From positions 1-23,741 of the forward strand of contig JBAZOJ010000024.1 in NCBI GenBank assembly GCA_041648755.1: 23,741 nt of DNA, written 5' to 3'. The translations under genes and the position numbers were made by a program. The DNA comes from JBAZOJ01 sp041648755. GTDB lineage: Bacteria; Planctomycetota; B143-G9. Below the pieces are notes generated by a model that saw nothing but the letters and a program-made list of their open reading frames with translations, was not told the DNA's origin and searched no databases. Every line of letters begins with the position of its first letter. Position 1 is the first letter of the stretch. Below, piece by piece: positions 1-7,871 of this stretch.

Positions 1-364
1 CACCAAGAAGTTCATAGTAGGAGAATGCCGCCGCCCCGCCTGCATTGGCCTCGGGATGGATGCGCACCTCGACAAGTTCGCGCGATGAGGCAAAATCATT
101 AGGAACTACAAGGGCGCGGTTGATGTGCTCGCAGCCCTGCACGGCAAGGATCAGGCCGTTCGCGCTGCATTCGCGCCACAAGGTCTCAACGATGGCCCGT
201 CCGACATCCACATTGCCCGCTGTTCCGGGCGGAGCGCCCAATACCACGCTGGTGGAACAGCCCAGAACAAGGCACTGCCCCGCTGAGACGGAGGCTCCAT
301 CAAACAGCTCCCTCAGCGAGGCCGACGCCGCACGGGCGATGGTCAGAAGATCAGGAGGGGTCAC
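1..364 (-). CDS. UPF0340 (DUF436, TIGR01440) family protein, C-terminus cut by window edge
   Basis: The reading frame is open from a GTG at 364 to the window edge, giving about 121 residues. The translation carries the signatures I associate with the UPF0340 family (B. subtilis YwlG): GCSTSVVLG, then GTAGNVDVG, then QGCEHINRALVV, then a glycine-rich GGAAAFSYYE. The biochemical role of this family is not established, so none is assigned. The start is inferred: the GTG lies inside the 3' end of recA (14-bp overlap) with a weak purine-rich GAGG stretch upstream, and the N-terminal length then matches the family. The overlap suggests translational coupling to recA and one transcript. The missing part is the C-terminal portion, beyond base 1. 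Family call fairly sure; start codon less so. Confidence 0.8.
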   Translation of the reverse strand, partial: MTPPDLLTIARAASASLRELFDGASVSAGQCLVLGCSTSVVLGAPPGTAGNVDVGRAIVETLWRECSANGLILAVQGCEHINRALVVPNDFASSRELVEVRIHPEANAGGAAAFSYYELLG

Positions 365-1442
365 CTGCGGTATCCTCGGCCGGGGTCTCTCCGGCCTCAT
401 ACACTATCGGCGCGGGTGAGCTTACACCAGCCATCGGGGCCTTGGCGTGCAGACGGATTTCCTTCTCAACCGCGGCAGCGACATCCTTGTTGGCGATGAA
501 GAACTCGATGACTTTCTCGAAGCCCTGTCCGAGCCTTGTTTCGCCGAACGAATACCACGAGCCCGCCTTGGTGATAATGGCAAACTTGACGCCGAGCGCC
601 AGAAGAGCGCCCTCGTGGGTGATGCCGCGGTCAAAGAGGATCTCGAATTCCGAGCGCCTGAACGGAGGCGCGACTTTGTTCTTGGACACGACGGCGCGGA
701 TCCTGCTGCCGATTGTGATTTCGCCGCTCTTGATGCCGCTTATGCGGCGGACATCGATGCGGACGCTGGAGTAGAACTTCAGCGCGCGGCCGCCCGGCGT
801 GGTTTCCATCGGGCCCGAGCCGTAGCCCATGCCGATTTTTTCGCGTATCTGGTTGATGAAGATCATCACGCAACGGCTGCGGCAGATTGCCGCGGTCAGC
901 TTGCGCAATGCCTGGCTCATAAGACGAGCCTGGAGGCCGACGTGAGTGTCGCCCATTTCGCCCTCGAGCTCGGCCTTGGGCACAAGCGCCGCGACCGAGT
1001 CAACCACAATAACATCAACCGCGTTGGAGCGGATGAGGATTTCGGCGATATCGAGCGCCTGCTCGCCGTAGTCCGGCTGCGCAAGCAACAGATCGTCAAC
1101 CTTGACGCCCATTTTGCGGGCGTAGGACGGGTCGAGCGCGTGCTCGGCGTCAATGAACGCTGCAACGCCGCCAGCTTTTTGCGCATTGGCGATTACATGC
1201 AGTGCAAGCGTGGTCTTGCCGGATGATTCCGGCCCGTAGATCTCGACAACGCGTCCGCGCGGAAGCCCGCCCACTCCAAGGGCAAGGTCGAGTTCCAGCG
1301 CGCCGGTGGGTATGGCCTCCACCTGCATGACGTTGTCGTCTCCAAGCTTCATTATCGAGCCCTTGCCATATTCCTTCTCGATCTGGCTCAGGGCACCATT
1401 CAACTGGTTCGCGGCTTCGGTCTCGGCGGATTTCTTAGCCAT
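351..1442 (-). CDS. recA: Recombinase RecA
   Basis: RecA forms filaments on single-stranded DNA, drives ATP-dependent homologous strand exchange and triggers LexA-type self-cleavage. The 363-aa length is normal. Visible landmarks are Walker A GPESSGKT at residues 70-77, the catalytic glutamate in IDAEHALD (E100), Walker B VIVVDS at about 144-149, the FINQIREKIG stretch before loop L1, and the RISGIKSGE region of loop L2. The C-terminal tail is acidic, as usual. One oddity is that L1 (IGMGYGSGPMETT) is two residues longer than in E. coli RecA. The start has a ribosome site AAAGGA about 8 bases upstream. The gene lies 58 bp after the toroid protein gene, and that gap holds its own promoter. I see no obvious E. 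coli-type or Gram-positive-type LexA box in the gap. Confidence 0.98.
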   Translation of the reverse strand: MAKKSAETEAANQLNGALSQIEKEYGKGSIMKLGDDNVMQVEAIPTGALELDLALGVGGLPRGRVVEIYGPESSGKTTLALHVIANAQKAGGVAAFIDAEHALDPSYARKMGVKVDDLLLAQPDYGEQALDIAEILIRSNAVDVIVVDSVAALVPKAELEGEMGDTHVGLQARLMSQALRKLTAAICRSRCVMIFINQIREKIGMGYGSGPMETTPGGRALKFYSSVRIDVRRISGIKSGEITIGSRIRAVVSKNKVAPPFRRSEFEILFDRGITHEGALLALGVKFAIITKAGSWYSFGETRLGQGFEKVIEFFIANKDVAAAVEKEIRLHAKAPMAGVSSPAPIVYEAGETPAEDTAGDPS

Positions 1443-1472
1443 GTGTACGTCCTTTCAGCTTTCCTATGGGGA

Positions 1473-1500
1473 ATTATAGACCGCCTTCGTGGGTTTTCTA
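1473..1500 (-). promoter_or_regulatory. Predicted sigma70 promoter of recA
   Basis: On the minus strand there is TAGAAA (1495-1500), a 16-base spacer, and a perfect TATAAT (1473-1478), 31 bases before the recA ATG. The -35 matches 4 of 6 consensus bases. It sits entirely in the 58-bp gap after the upstream gene, so recA can be transcribed independently of it. Confidence 0.65.
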
Positions 1501-2682
1501 CTATTTGGTGTGAAGCCCCATCATGTCGAGGCAGAATTCGAGTGTCCGCACCGAGTAAGCCGTCACCAGGACCGTATCGCTTTCCATCCACTCAGCGTTC
1601 GTGTTGACCCATCCGCCCTTGGGATTCTGCAGGCTGATAAGCCGATCCGACAGCTCAACGGCCCATATGCGGTTGCCCGTTGCAGTGGTGATATCGTGCA
1701 ATTCCGCCGCCTTGAGCGACTTCGCCATCATGCGGAAATAATAGTACAGTCCCGCGTCCCCGAGGTTCTTGCTTTCCTGGACGGTGTAGTTTTCGGAAAT
1801 CCACTTCGTCACGGCCTTGACACGGGGATCCTCTTTGCCCACATTGGTGTATGCCAATGAAAGCAGCCCGGCGTATGACATCAGTCCGTATGACTTGAAG
1901 CCCTTTTTGCCTGTCGCGTCCGTGGCTTCGCCGGCCTTGGAATCTCCGGGCCTGTAGATGAATCCGCCGTCATTGAGCACCATTTCGAGCGTATTGCTCT
2001 CTGTCCAGTTCTGGCAGCGTGTAACGAACTTCAACGCGGCCTGCAGTGCCGGAGCATCGGGAGGCAGCCCGGCTTCGCGCAACGCCTCGATCGCCATGGT
2101 GGTGTTGGACAGATCCGGCCTGCTCTTCACAAAGTATCCGAATCCACCGTCCGACTTGGGATCCTCGGGGGTGTTATGTTGAATGCCGGTGAGGTATTCG
2201 GCTGCCTTCTTGATCTGGCTCGCGTACTTTTCCTTACCTGCCGCTGCCAGCGCCATTATCGTCACGCACGTGCAGTAGTTGCCAAGGCCGATGCGCGGAG
2301 TGTAAAAGCCCCCGTCGGGTTGCTGTGTGGCCAGTATCGCGGCGATTGCCTTCTGCAGATACGGGTTATCCTCGATCTTGGGATGCGCGGGCGAATTCAG
2401 AATCGCCTCGACGACCATTGCGGTAACCGCGGGCTTCGGGTCCAGCACGCCTGCCGAGAAATGGCCATCCTCTTCCTGGTACACCTTCAGGAACTCGATC
2501 CCCCGGTTGACGGCGTCAACAACCTTGTCGCCTGATGGGGTTATCGCAACGGGCTCGCGGGTTGGTGCGGAGTGATGCGGCTTGCCGATGGTGAAGTAGA
2601 AGATCGCGCCCGCGACCACAAGAACGACGACAACGATGGCCGTGTAAAGCAGGAAACGCAACAGTGAAAATCCGCTGTTCAT
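1501..2682 (-). CDS. Membrane-anchored prenyltransferase/squalene-cyclase-like alpha/alpha-toroid protein
   Basis: A 393-aa protein with one hydrophobic anchor near the N-terminus (residues about 10-32) and a large domain outside the membrane. The domain shows repeated toroid signatures: DGHFSAG, QQPDGGFYTP, SDGGFGYF, NDGGFIYRPG and a QNPKGGW stretch, spread at roughly 50-60 residue intervals. These are typical of the prenyltransferase/squalene oxidase repeat fold. I do not see the DxDD acid motif of squalene-hopene cyclases, so cyclase activity is doubtful, and binding or scaffolding is as likely. The start was moved 20 codons inside the longest frame (which opens at 2742), because the ATG at 2682 has AAGGAG seven bases upstream and the extra residues are polar and unlike the family. 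It precedes recA on the same strand; no functional link is evident. Confidence 0.8.
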   Translation of the reverse strand: MNSGFSLLRFLLYTAIVVVVLVVAGAIFYFTIGKPHHSAPTREPVAITPSGDKVVDAVNRGIEFLKVYQEEDGHFSAGVLDPKPAVTAMVVEAILNSPAHPKIEDNPYLQKAIAAILATQQPDGGFYTPRIGLGNYCTCVTIMALAAAGKEKYASQIKKAAEYLTGIQHNTPEDPKSDGGFGYFVKSRPDLSNTTMAIEALREAGLPPDAPALQAALKFVTRCQNWTESNTLEMVLNDGGFIYRPGDSKAGEATDATGKKGFKSYGLMSYAGLLSLAYTNVGKEDPRVKAVTKWISENYTVQESKNLGDAGLYYYFRMMAKSLKAAELHDITTATGNRIWAVELSDRLISLQNPKGGWVNTNAEWMESDTVLVTAYSVRTLEFCLDMMGLHTK

Positions 2683-3025
2683 CCGAAGCTCCTTTGGTTT
2701 GTCAGGGACGTTGCTTGCCGCATTATCGGACAAGCCGTCCATTGAATCCGATGCTCGATACGCTTCAGTTTACCTTACATTCCCCCGACCCGGCGAAAAC
2801 AGGCGGTTTTGCTGAAAGCCGAACCAAGGCAGAAGGAGATTGCCGGTAAGTGGAGAAGGGCTCACCCACAGGGTCATCCACCGCTGCAAGCAACGGCGGC
2901 AGACGGTCTGGCTTCAGAGGCATCGGCTTTTCATGCCGTTCTCTGGCTCACACAGTCCAATTCCCTCAAGCTTCAGCGGCGGTGGCGGAGGGTCCTTGAC
3001 TCGCAATTCGTCGCCTCGTTCTCTC
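2683..3025. other. Gap without a recognisable gene
   Basis: This 343-bp stretch lies between the stop of the exported propeller-like gene and the start of the toroid gene. It must hold the promoter of the toroid gene on the minus strand, but I found only weak -10-like hexamers (for example GATAAT around 2724-2729) without a matching -35. The open frames here have no ribosome sites and no recognisable domains. No clear terminator or repeat was seen. Confidence 0.5.
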
Positions 3026-5053
3026 TTACTTCTTCAGTTCCTCCGGCAGGGCCTGAACAGATAGAATCTGACCGTATTCGGACAGACAGACCAATCTGCC
3101 CCCCATTACCACGAAGTCGAAGGTGGGTTCGGGTATGGAAAATTCCCTAAACCTCTCTTCCGGCCGCAAGTCCTGCCAATTTGCTGGAAGTGCGAACAAC
3201 CGGGAGACCCTCGGGGAGAAACTGTCTTTCTTGAGAAGGAACCAGGACGTGTCCGAGCCTTCGAACACGCGGGACCGGATCTCGAACCAGTCGATCCTGA
3301 AGCCGGGATAGATCGCCTCTCCGGACATCAGGTCGAAAACCCCCTTCCATGTCCATATCAGACCTCCGCCGAAGCCGAAGTCCTCTCTGCTCGAATAATG
3401 GAAGGGTTTGCGAATAGCTCTGCCCAGCCCGGCCAAGTCCCATTGTGCAAATTCACTCGCCATCATACAAAATATTCCCGAAGCCCCAACGAAACCATTG
3501 GAATGAGGAGGATCGAAAGAAGGAGCGTTAGTCCCTTCACGAAACTTTCTGTGCTCCGACACGAGACGCTTTGTGGATTCTCCGCTTAAAAGGCCCTCGA
3601 GCGAGTACACCGCCACGGACTCCTTCAATGTGTTCGAGAAAAGACCATGCCATGCGAAGTCAAGAGTGGCCAGGAATCGCCCCGACTGGTCGGGAAAAGC
3701 AATCGTTTCCGCGGGGATACTCCTTTCTTTCCACAGTCTCTTCCCTTCGCGGTCCCAAGCGCCCACTCCACCTTCGTGCACCGCCACGAAGCCCTGCGGA
3801 ATTGGAAATGCCGCGCATACACGGTTATCGCCTATGCTGACCAGTGCCGACTTGGAGACGCATTGCCAACTCCTGTCTGTAATTACGTATTTCGAGACAA
3901 TCCCATCGGCACTCAACACAGTTAGTAAGTCCGATTGGCTGCCCTCCACAGCAACCAGTTCGGTGGAGATGCCCTGCAAGTGATAGGGGAAAGTCCCGGG
4001 AAACTTCACGGTAGAGAGCATTTCGCTCTGGGTGTCCAGCAAGAGAACCTTGCCCTCAAACCAGGCGACGTTAGGGCGGCCAACATCGCGATTCCATTTC
4101 CGATGGCTAAGTCGATGATCTGCAGCATCCCCGTACGGTACTCCCCAGCGATCCATGTAGAGAAGCGGTTTGCCGAAGGTGTCGAGAAGGGTGTCGGCGA
4201 CAATCCCCAGACTCTGAATTGCCACCCCCTCCTGCAGGATCACGTCCCGCTGCATGGAAGGGCGCCAAGACTCGCCGATGTCCTCTATCTTTCCGGGAAG
4301 CACCTGGAAGGAGGTCCTCCACTTATGTCTTGCCTTGCAGAGCCCACGAATTGAGCCCTCGCCTGAGCTGTCTCCAAACTTTATCTCGAACATCTCTGAG
4401 GAGATGCGATGCACCTCGGCTGCTCCCGAGTAGGTATCCCATCTGCCCAGATTCAAGTCCAGAACGCCCAGGATGCCGCGACCGGGACTGTGCACTACAA
4501 CGGATGCATCGGTGTTCCACCAAGCAGAGACGTCTCTGCAGTTCGCTATCTCTGGGGGAAGAGGCACCGTCTTCAGTATGCCACCTTTTTCGTCAGCCTC
4601 AATTAGCGACGCGTTCCCGATCCCGAGCATCCTGCCGCTTCCTGGATCAATGTCCCAGCACTGGTCACTGAAAGACCTCGGCTGACCGAGCTTCCTCTCT
4701 GCACAGAAATAAACGACCACTCCGTCTGGTGTGGAAATCACCAAGCTGTCCGAAGTGCACCTGACGCTGCGTACAATGTCAGCGCCGGTTTCAGTCTTGA
4801 CAGGCGTCTTGTAACATCCAGTGTCCGGTTCCTCTTTCAGGAAATGCCATATTGTGAACTGAGAATGGCTGAATCTCCTAACCAGGAAGTAGAGCCCGTC
4901 CTCGTTTCCCCCCGCGAAGCAGACATATGCTGGGCGCCAAGCCCACCCTATGGATTGCTCCTCAGGATACGCCCTTCCTTCAGGCACAAGCAAGAATATG
5001 GAGCCAAGGAGCCAGCACAATAGCGACAACAAGACAATACGAGTCCTGGCCAT
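3026..5053 (-). CDS. Exported beta-propeller-like protein of unknown function
   Basis: A 675-aa protein opening with a classic signal peptide (MARTRIVLL, a hydrophobic core, then a likely cut after PEGRA near residue 28), so it is exported. The rest consists of short beta-rich blocks of the type VAVHEGGVGAWDREGKRLW, WAWRPAYVCFAGG and VVMGGRLVCLSEYG, spaced as in WD40-like or PQQ-like propellers, but without a clean family motif. I do not recognise a specific family. The ATG has a strong AGGAGG five to six bases upstream. Third codon positions look less GC-rich than in recA or the pil genes, with many TCC, AGG and TTG codons. It sits next to another exported repeat protein (the WG protein), and both have repeat-rich upstream regions. 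No enzyme activity can be proposed. Confidence 0.75.
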   Translation of the reverse strand: MARTRIVLLSLLCWLLGSIFLLVPEGRAYPEEQSIGWAWRPAYVCFAGGNEDGLYFLVRRFSHSQFTIWHFLKEEPDTGCYKTPVKTETGADIVRSVRCTSDSLVISTPDGVVVYFCAERKLGQPRSFSDQCWDIDPGSGRMLGIGNASLIEADEKGGILKTVPLPPEIANCRDVSAWWNTDASVVVHSPGRGILGVLDLNLGRWDTYSGAAEVHRISSEMFEIKFGDSSGEGSIRGLCKARHKWRTSFQVLPGKIEDIGESWRPSMQRDVILQEGVAIQSLGIVADTLLDTFGKPLLYMDRWGVPYGDAADHRLSHRKWNRDVGRPNVAWFEGKVLLLDTQSEMLSTVKFPGTFPYHLQGISTELVAVEGSQSDLLTVLSADGIVSKYVITDRSWQCVSKSALVSIGDNRVCAAFPIPQGFVAVHEGGVGAWDREGKRLWKERSIPAETIAFPDQSGRFLATLDFAWHGLFSNTLKESVAVYSLEGLLSGESTKRLVSEHRKFREGTNAPSFDPPHSNGFVGASGIFCMMASEFAQWDLAGLGRAIRKPFHYSSREDFGFGGGLIWTWKGVFDLMSGEAIYPGFRIDWFEIRSRVFEGSDTSWFLLKKDSFSPRVSRLFALPANWQDLRPEERFREFSIPEPTFDFVVMGGRLVCLSEYGQILSVQALPEELKK

Positions 5054-5451
5054 GTTGACCCTCCTACACCAATCCCTTTATTCTCACAAATCCATCCTAC
5101 CACGGCTGTATCTCGATGCAATTCAAATGCAAGAACCAGATGATGGTTTTTTCACCGTGGAATGCACACAAGAAGACAGGCAGAGCAGGCGTGATCTTCT
5201 CGCGAACACGACCCGACCTACAGCCCTCTACTGCACCAACGAAATGGTTGTGTGATGGCTTACTAACGCCGTTTCAGGCAAGGGCACGTGGCAACGTGCC
5301 CCTACGATCCCCAACAGCCAACGCCGCCCCTCTACCTTTGGGAGAGGGGAAGAAAAGGGCAAGCCCTGAGCCTGCCGAAGGGGTCGATTGGGGTGAGGGA
5401 CGTGTTGCTGGTCGGCATGTTTCTTCTTCGTTCTCACCTACGGACGACAGA
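5054..5451. repeat. Intergenic block of short dispersed repeats and palindromes
   Basis: This 398-bp gap contains no convincing gene. It holds, in order: a copy of a 52-bp dispersed repeat (5094-5145); a perfect 8-bp stem GGGCACGT/ACGTGCCC at 5282-5301; a 7-bp stem CCCCTCT/AGAGGGG at 5327-5349; and a CCCTGAGCCTGCCGAAGGG element at 5364-5382. Sequences like the last three recur in intergenic DNA of many unrelated bacteria and create spurious frames. None is followed by a T-run on either strand, so I do not call them terminators. The small frames crossing the gap are by-products of these palindromes. Confidence 0.7.
5094..5145. repeat. Dispersed repeat, copy 1 (pair of 7120-7171)
   Basis: The segment aligns without gaps to 7120-7171. 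By hand I count 42 matches in the first 50 positions, with 27 of 28 in the core starting at ATGCAATTCAAA (5116). It lies about 40 bp upstream of the propeller-like gene on that gene's strand. On the minus strand both copies are open in one frame, reading HLVLAFELH followed by RDT or CDT. Confidence 0.75.
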
Positions 5452-6837
5452 CTACTCCAGCTTGATTTCCCTTATGCGTTCGAACTTGGGCTCGCAAAGG
5501 ACTTTCCCCTCTTCGTCGAGCAGTCCAACAAGACCATTGGCAGTAAAAGCGATAATGCCCGGGACAAGAGCGTACGCCGTCTCGTACTTCGCTGGCGCGA
5601 CCTCAAGCCCTTTCGGCGATATTACGCCCCAGAGTTTGCCTTTCCGGACACTCGCGTACCCGTACCGGATTAGTCCCACTTCGTCATACGTGCGTGAAGC
5701 GTCACCGGCAGGACTCACCAGTACTACACTCCGTAAGCTCGCGCCTGACAACAGCCAACCTGCTTCGCCGTGCGTCGATCTTATCCAAGTCTTCCTCGGC
5801 AGCGAGAGAAGTCGGCTACCGCCTTTTGTGACCAGCACCCATATCCCGGGGTTGACGGGGTCCTCGACCATACCCGCGCCGCCTGCCCAGTTTGAGACCC
5901 CTAAGTACTTCGGCTCAATCAACCACTTTCCGTCAAACCCAAGGAAGCCCCAAAAGCCATCCTTTTTCGCGGGGAAAGCCTCTACGTTAGGTTGCCAAAG
6001 ATAGACAGTCGTGATAAGCTTCTCAAGGTCGGTGGCGAGGACATTCCCGAGGAAGTCGCACAGAGAGTATCGGTTTCCAAGCTCCAGAAGGAGCAGATCT
6101 TTCCCCGCAAGGCTTGCAGAGTCGAATGACCCATTGAATACATGACGCCCGTTCGGATCAAGTATCGTGGTCTCGTGATCCTTGACAGCAATCACGATGC
6201 GCGGATTTGGGATCAAGTTATCATACTCAATCGGGATAACAACCCTGTCGGGTGGCTCGACCACCCCGTACTTTCCAGCAGCCTGGACCCGAATCCGGGT
6301 CCGGGACATCGGGGTGACTCGCTCGTAGTTATTCCCGGCCATCCGCAACGCTCCGTCCGAGGAAAAGAGCCCTCTAAATTCCCAATTGGGCCCAAAGCCA
6401 ACAAAATCACCCCAAGGAAGGGACGCCACGTAGGAGTATTCGCCCTCAAGCGGTTTGACCTCCTCACCGGATTGATTCAGTATCCACCATTTGCCATCCC
6501 GCTTTGCAGTGGTCAGGTCGAACACGAACTCCCTGGCGGAATCGTACTTACATTCAGCCACCCTCTTGCCTGTTATGCTGATGTATCCCCACTTCCCGTT
6601 CTGCCGAATGGGAAGCACAGGATCCCCGGTCCCCATAAAGGTGTCAGCGATTTCGTCATAGCCAACTTCACTCAACATGCGACCGTCTCGGGAAATAAGG
6701 AACTCACGGCCGCCAAGACACGCAGTGAACGCAGTACCGACGAACCGTGGACCCTCCTGTGTCTCGGCTCGCAGCGAAGCACAGATCAGCACAAAACCGA
6801 TGGTAATTACTGACGCGACACTCCGACGCGTTGCCAT
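5452..6837 (-). CDS. Exported WG-repeat protein
   Basis: A 461-aa protein with a signal peptide (MATRRSVASV, hydrophobic stretch, likely cut after SLRA near residue 24). At least six WG-type repeats are visible, each of the form 'basic-G-x-W/Y-G-hydrophobic ... G ... P-x-Y/F': NGKWGYISITGKRV, DGKWWILNQSGEEV, AGKYGVVEPPDRVVIP, DGFWGFLGFDGKWLIEPKY, KGKLWGVISPKGLEVAP and NGLVGLLDEEGKVLCEPKF. WG repeats are beta-rich modules of unclear function, often surface-exposed or periplasmic. The start was set at the ATG at 6837 rather than an in-frame ATG at 6852, because AGGAGG lies four bases upstream of the former and inside the latter reading. It follows a long repeat-filled gap and precedes the propeller-like gene in the same direction, about 400 bp away, so co-transcription is uncertain. 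Confidence 0.85.
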   Translation of the reverse strand: MATRRSVASVITIGFVLICASLRAETQEGPRFVGTAFTACLGGREFLISRDGRMLSEVGYDEIADTFMGTGDPVLPIRQNGKWGYISITGKRVAECKYDSAREFVFDLTTAKRDGKWWILNQSGEEVKPLEGEYSYVASLPWGDFVGFGPNWEFRGLFSSDGALRMAGNNYERVTPMSRTRIRVQAAGKYGVVEPPDRVVIPIEYDNLIPNPRIVIAVKDHETTILDPNGRHVFNGSFDSASLAGKDLLLLELGNRYSLCDFLGNVLATDLEKLITTVYLWQPNVEAFPAKKDGFWGFLGFDGKWLIEPKYLGVSNWAGGAGMVEDPVNPGIWVLVTKGGSRLLSLPRKTWIRSTHGEAGWLLSGASLRSVVLVSPAGDASRTYDEVGLIRYGYASVRKGKLWGVISPKGLEVAPAKYETAYALVPGIIAFTANGLVGLLDEEGKVLCEPKFERIREIKLE

Positions 6838-7119
6838 TAGTCCTCCTGCCAATCGACAGCTTCCAGGGCAGCATAGTCATTAGCCAAGGGGCTCCTCCAA
6901 AGATCCGGCTTGCACAACCCGATTGTACAACCGGTGTTCAGGCAAGTATACCAACAAAGAGGCGGTGGAAGGACTGTTTTCCGCAGGATCCTGGTGAGAG
7001 TCGCAGATCCCGATGGGGCGACGCCGACTTCCGGCAAATTCGCCAAGGCCGAAGTGCTTGTAGCACCCGCCCCTCTTTGGTCGACACTGACTGAGGGTCT
7101 CTCTTTTCCCCACGACCAA

Positions 7120-7171
7120 ATCCTACCCCAACGGTGTCGCAATGCAATTCAAACGCAAGAACCAGATGAGG
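7120..7171. repeat. Dispersed repeat, copy 2 (pair of 5094-5145)
   Basis: Ungapped match to 5094-5145. The core beginning ATGCAATTCAAA at 7142 differs at one position in 28. This copy runs directly into the AATGCACAATGAGGAAT repeat that starts at 7201. Confidence 0.75.
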
Positions 7172-7200
7172 TTTGATTTTTGTCCGTCGGCGCGGCGAGA

Positions 7201-7241
7201 AATGCACAATGAGGAATAGGAGAGCAGCCAGCAGCCTGGGC
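7201..7241. repeat. AATGAACAATGA-type repeat plus 29-bp tail, copy 1
   Basis: Contains GCACAATGAGGAAT followed by a segment (7213-7241) that matches 20643-20671 at 27 of 29 positions. The tail reads GAGAGCAGCCAGCAGCCTGG here. The (A)ATGAACAATGA unit is short and imperfectly tandem, and it occurs at three places in this window. Confidence 0.7.
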
Positions 7242-7280
7242 AAGAACGCGCCGGGACGGTCGCGGCGAACATTGATGATC

Positions 7281-7364
7281 CTCCTTCGCCGCGCCTACGG
7301 AGGACCCTACCCTCCTTCCCCCTTCGCTGGGCCTACGGGGGACAAGTCGCCGCGCCTTCGGAGG
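7281..7364. repeat. CCTTCGCCGGGCCTACGG-type units
   Basis: At least two near-identical units (CCTTCGCCGCGCCTACGG at 7283 and CCTTCGCTGGGCCTACGG at 7321), plus a partial one ending CGCGCCTTCGGAGGG, occur within 85 bp. A further unit, CCTTCGCCGGGCCTACGG, is at 20706. Each is an imperfect inverted repeat. No function is evident. Confidence 0.55.
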
Positions 7365-7396
7365 GCGAGATGCGGATTGATGATTGATGAGTAAGA

Positions 7397-7440
7397 GGGC
7401 GGGGGAACCCCGCCCCTTCGAAGAACGGCCTGTAAGGCCG
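7397..7440. repeat. Two adjacent perfect hairpins
   Basis: GGGCGGGG (7397-7404) pairs with CCCCGCCC (7408-7415) around a GAA loop. CGGCC (7426-7430) pairs with GGCCG (7436-7440) around TGTAA. Neither is followed by a T-run on either strand, so they are recorded as structured repeats rather than terminators. Confidence 0.55.
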
Positions 7441-7736
7441 ATGCACCAAGAACGCGCAGGGACGGACGCGTTTACTTTGGCGGCCAACGCATGTGGGCGC
7501 AGGTGCGCCTGCCTTTACGGGCGGACAAGCCCAGCTCTCGCCTTGAAGGCGCGCATGGGTACCGCGCCTCCTCACCCGTGGACGGGCGGATCACGGTGAG
7601 CGTGACTACATTGAGGCCCCAACTCGCCACATTGAGCCCTTTTCTTGTCTGCCCCCTTCGCGCACTTGATGTCTGAGTTGTTGGTTTCTCTTGCTTCTAC
7701 GGAACGGCCGCGCAAACAAATATTTGCTTCTTACTT

Positions 7737-7760
7737 CGCGCCTTCGCGCCTTCGCGTGAG
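7737..7760. repeat. Short CGCGCCTTCG tandem
   Basis: The units CGCGCCTTCG and CGCCTTCG follow one another directly, ending in CGTGAG. The sequence resembles intergenic repeats seen in many bacterial genomes. No gene crosses it convincingly. Confidence 0.45.
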
Positions 7761-7823
7761 ACCCTCTTCGCCTTGTCCGCCCTCCGCGGCTCCGAGTGTT
7801 CGCCATCCCCCTTTAGCAACAAG

Positions 7824-7849
7824 AACGGGCGGGTTTCCCCGCCCGTTTT
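7824..7849 (-). terminator. Intrinsic terminator-like hairpin after the CAP-domain gene
   Basis: A perfect 10-bp stem, AACGGGCGGG (7824-7833) with CCCGCCCGTT (7838-7847), has a 4-base loop and lies 24 bp after the stop codon of the 7872-11567 gene. On the minus strand it is followed by TCTTGTTG, a modest U-rich tail. On the plus strand it is followed by TT then AATCT. It may work in both directions. Confidence 0.7.
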
Positions 7850-7871
7850 AATCTACTCTCCGGCAATTCTC

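Larger units (their letters stand above)
6838..7871. other. 1-kb gene-poor region rich in short repeats
   Basis: There is no convincing gene in 1034 bp. The left third (6838-7119) is featureless apart from small frames without ribosome sites. Then follow a second copy of the 52-bp repeat (7120-7171), a 29-bp repeat shared with 20643-20671 (7213-7241), two or more CCTTCGCC...CCTACGG-type units (7281-7364), two hairpins (7397-7415 and 7426-7440), a run of CGCGCCTTCG units (7737-7760), and the terminator of the CAP-domain gene (7824-7849). The density of unrelated small repeats suggests a sink for mobile or slippage-generated sequence rather than coding DNA. Confidence 0.6.

Noticed and set aside
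447..1226. 259-codon plus-strand frame
   Set aside because: It lies wholly antisense to recA, has no ribosome site and no recognisable domain; it is a codon-bias shadow.
6837..7142. 101-codon minus-strand frame just before the WG-repeat gene
   Set aside because: Overlaps the WG gene start, no ribosome site, no signal peptide or domain, and it runs into the dispersed repeat.
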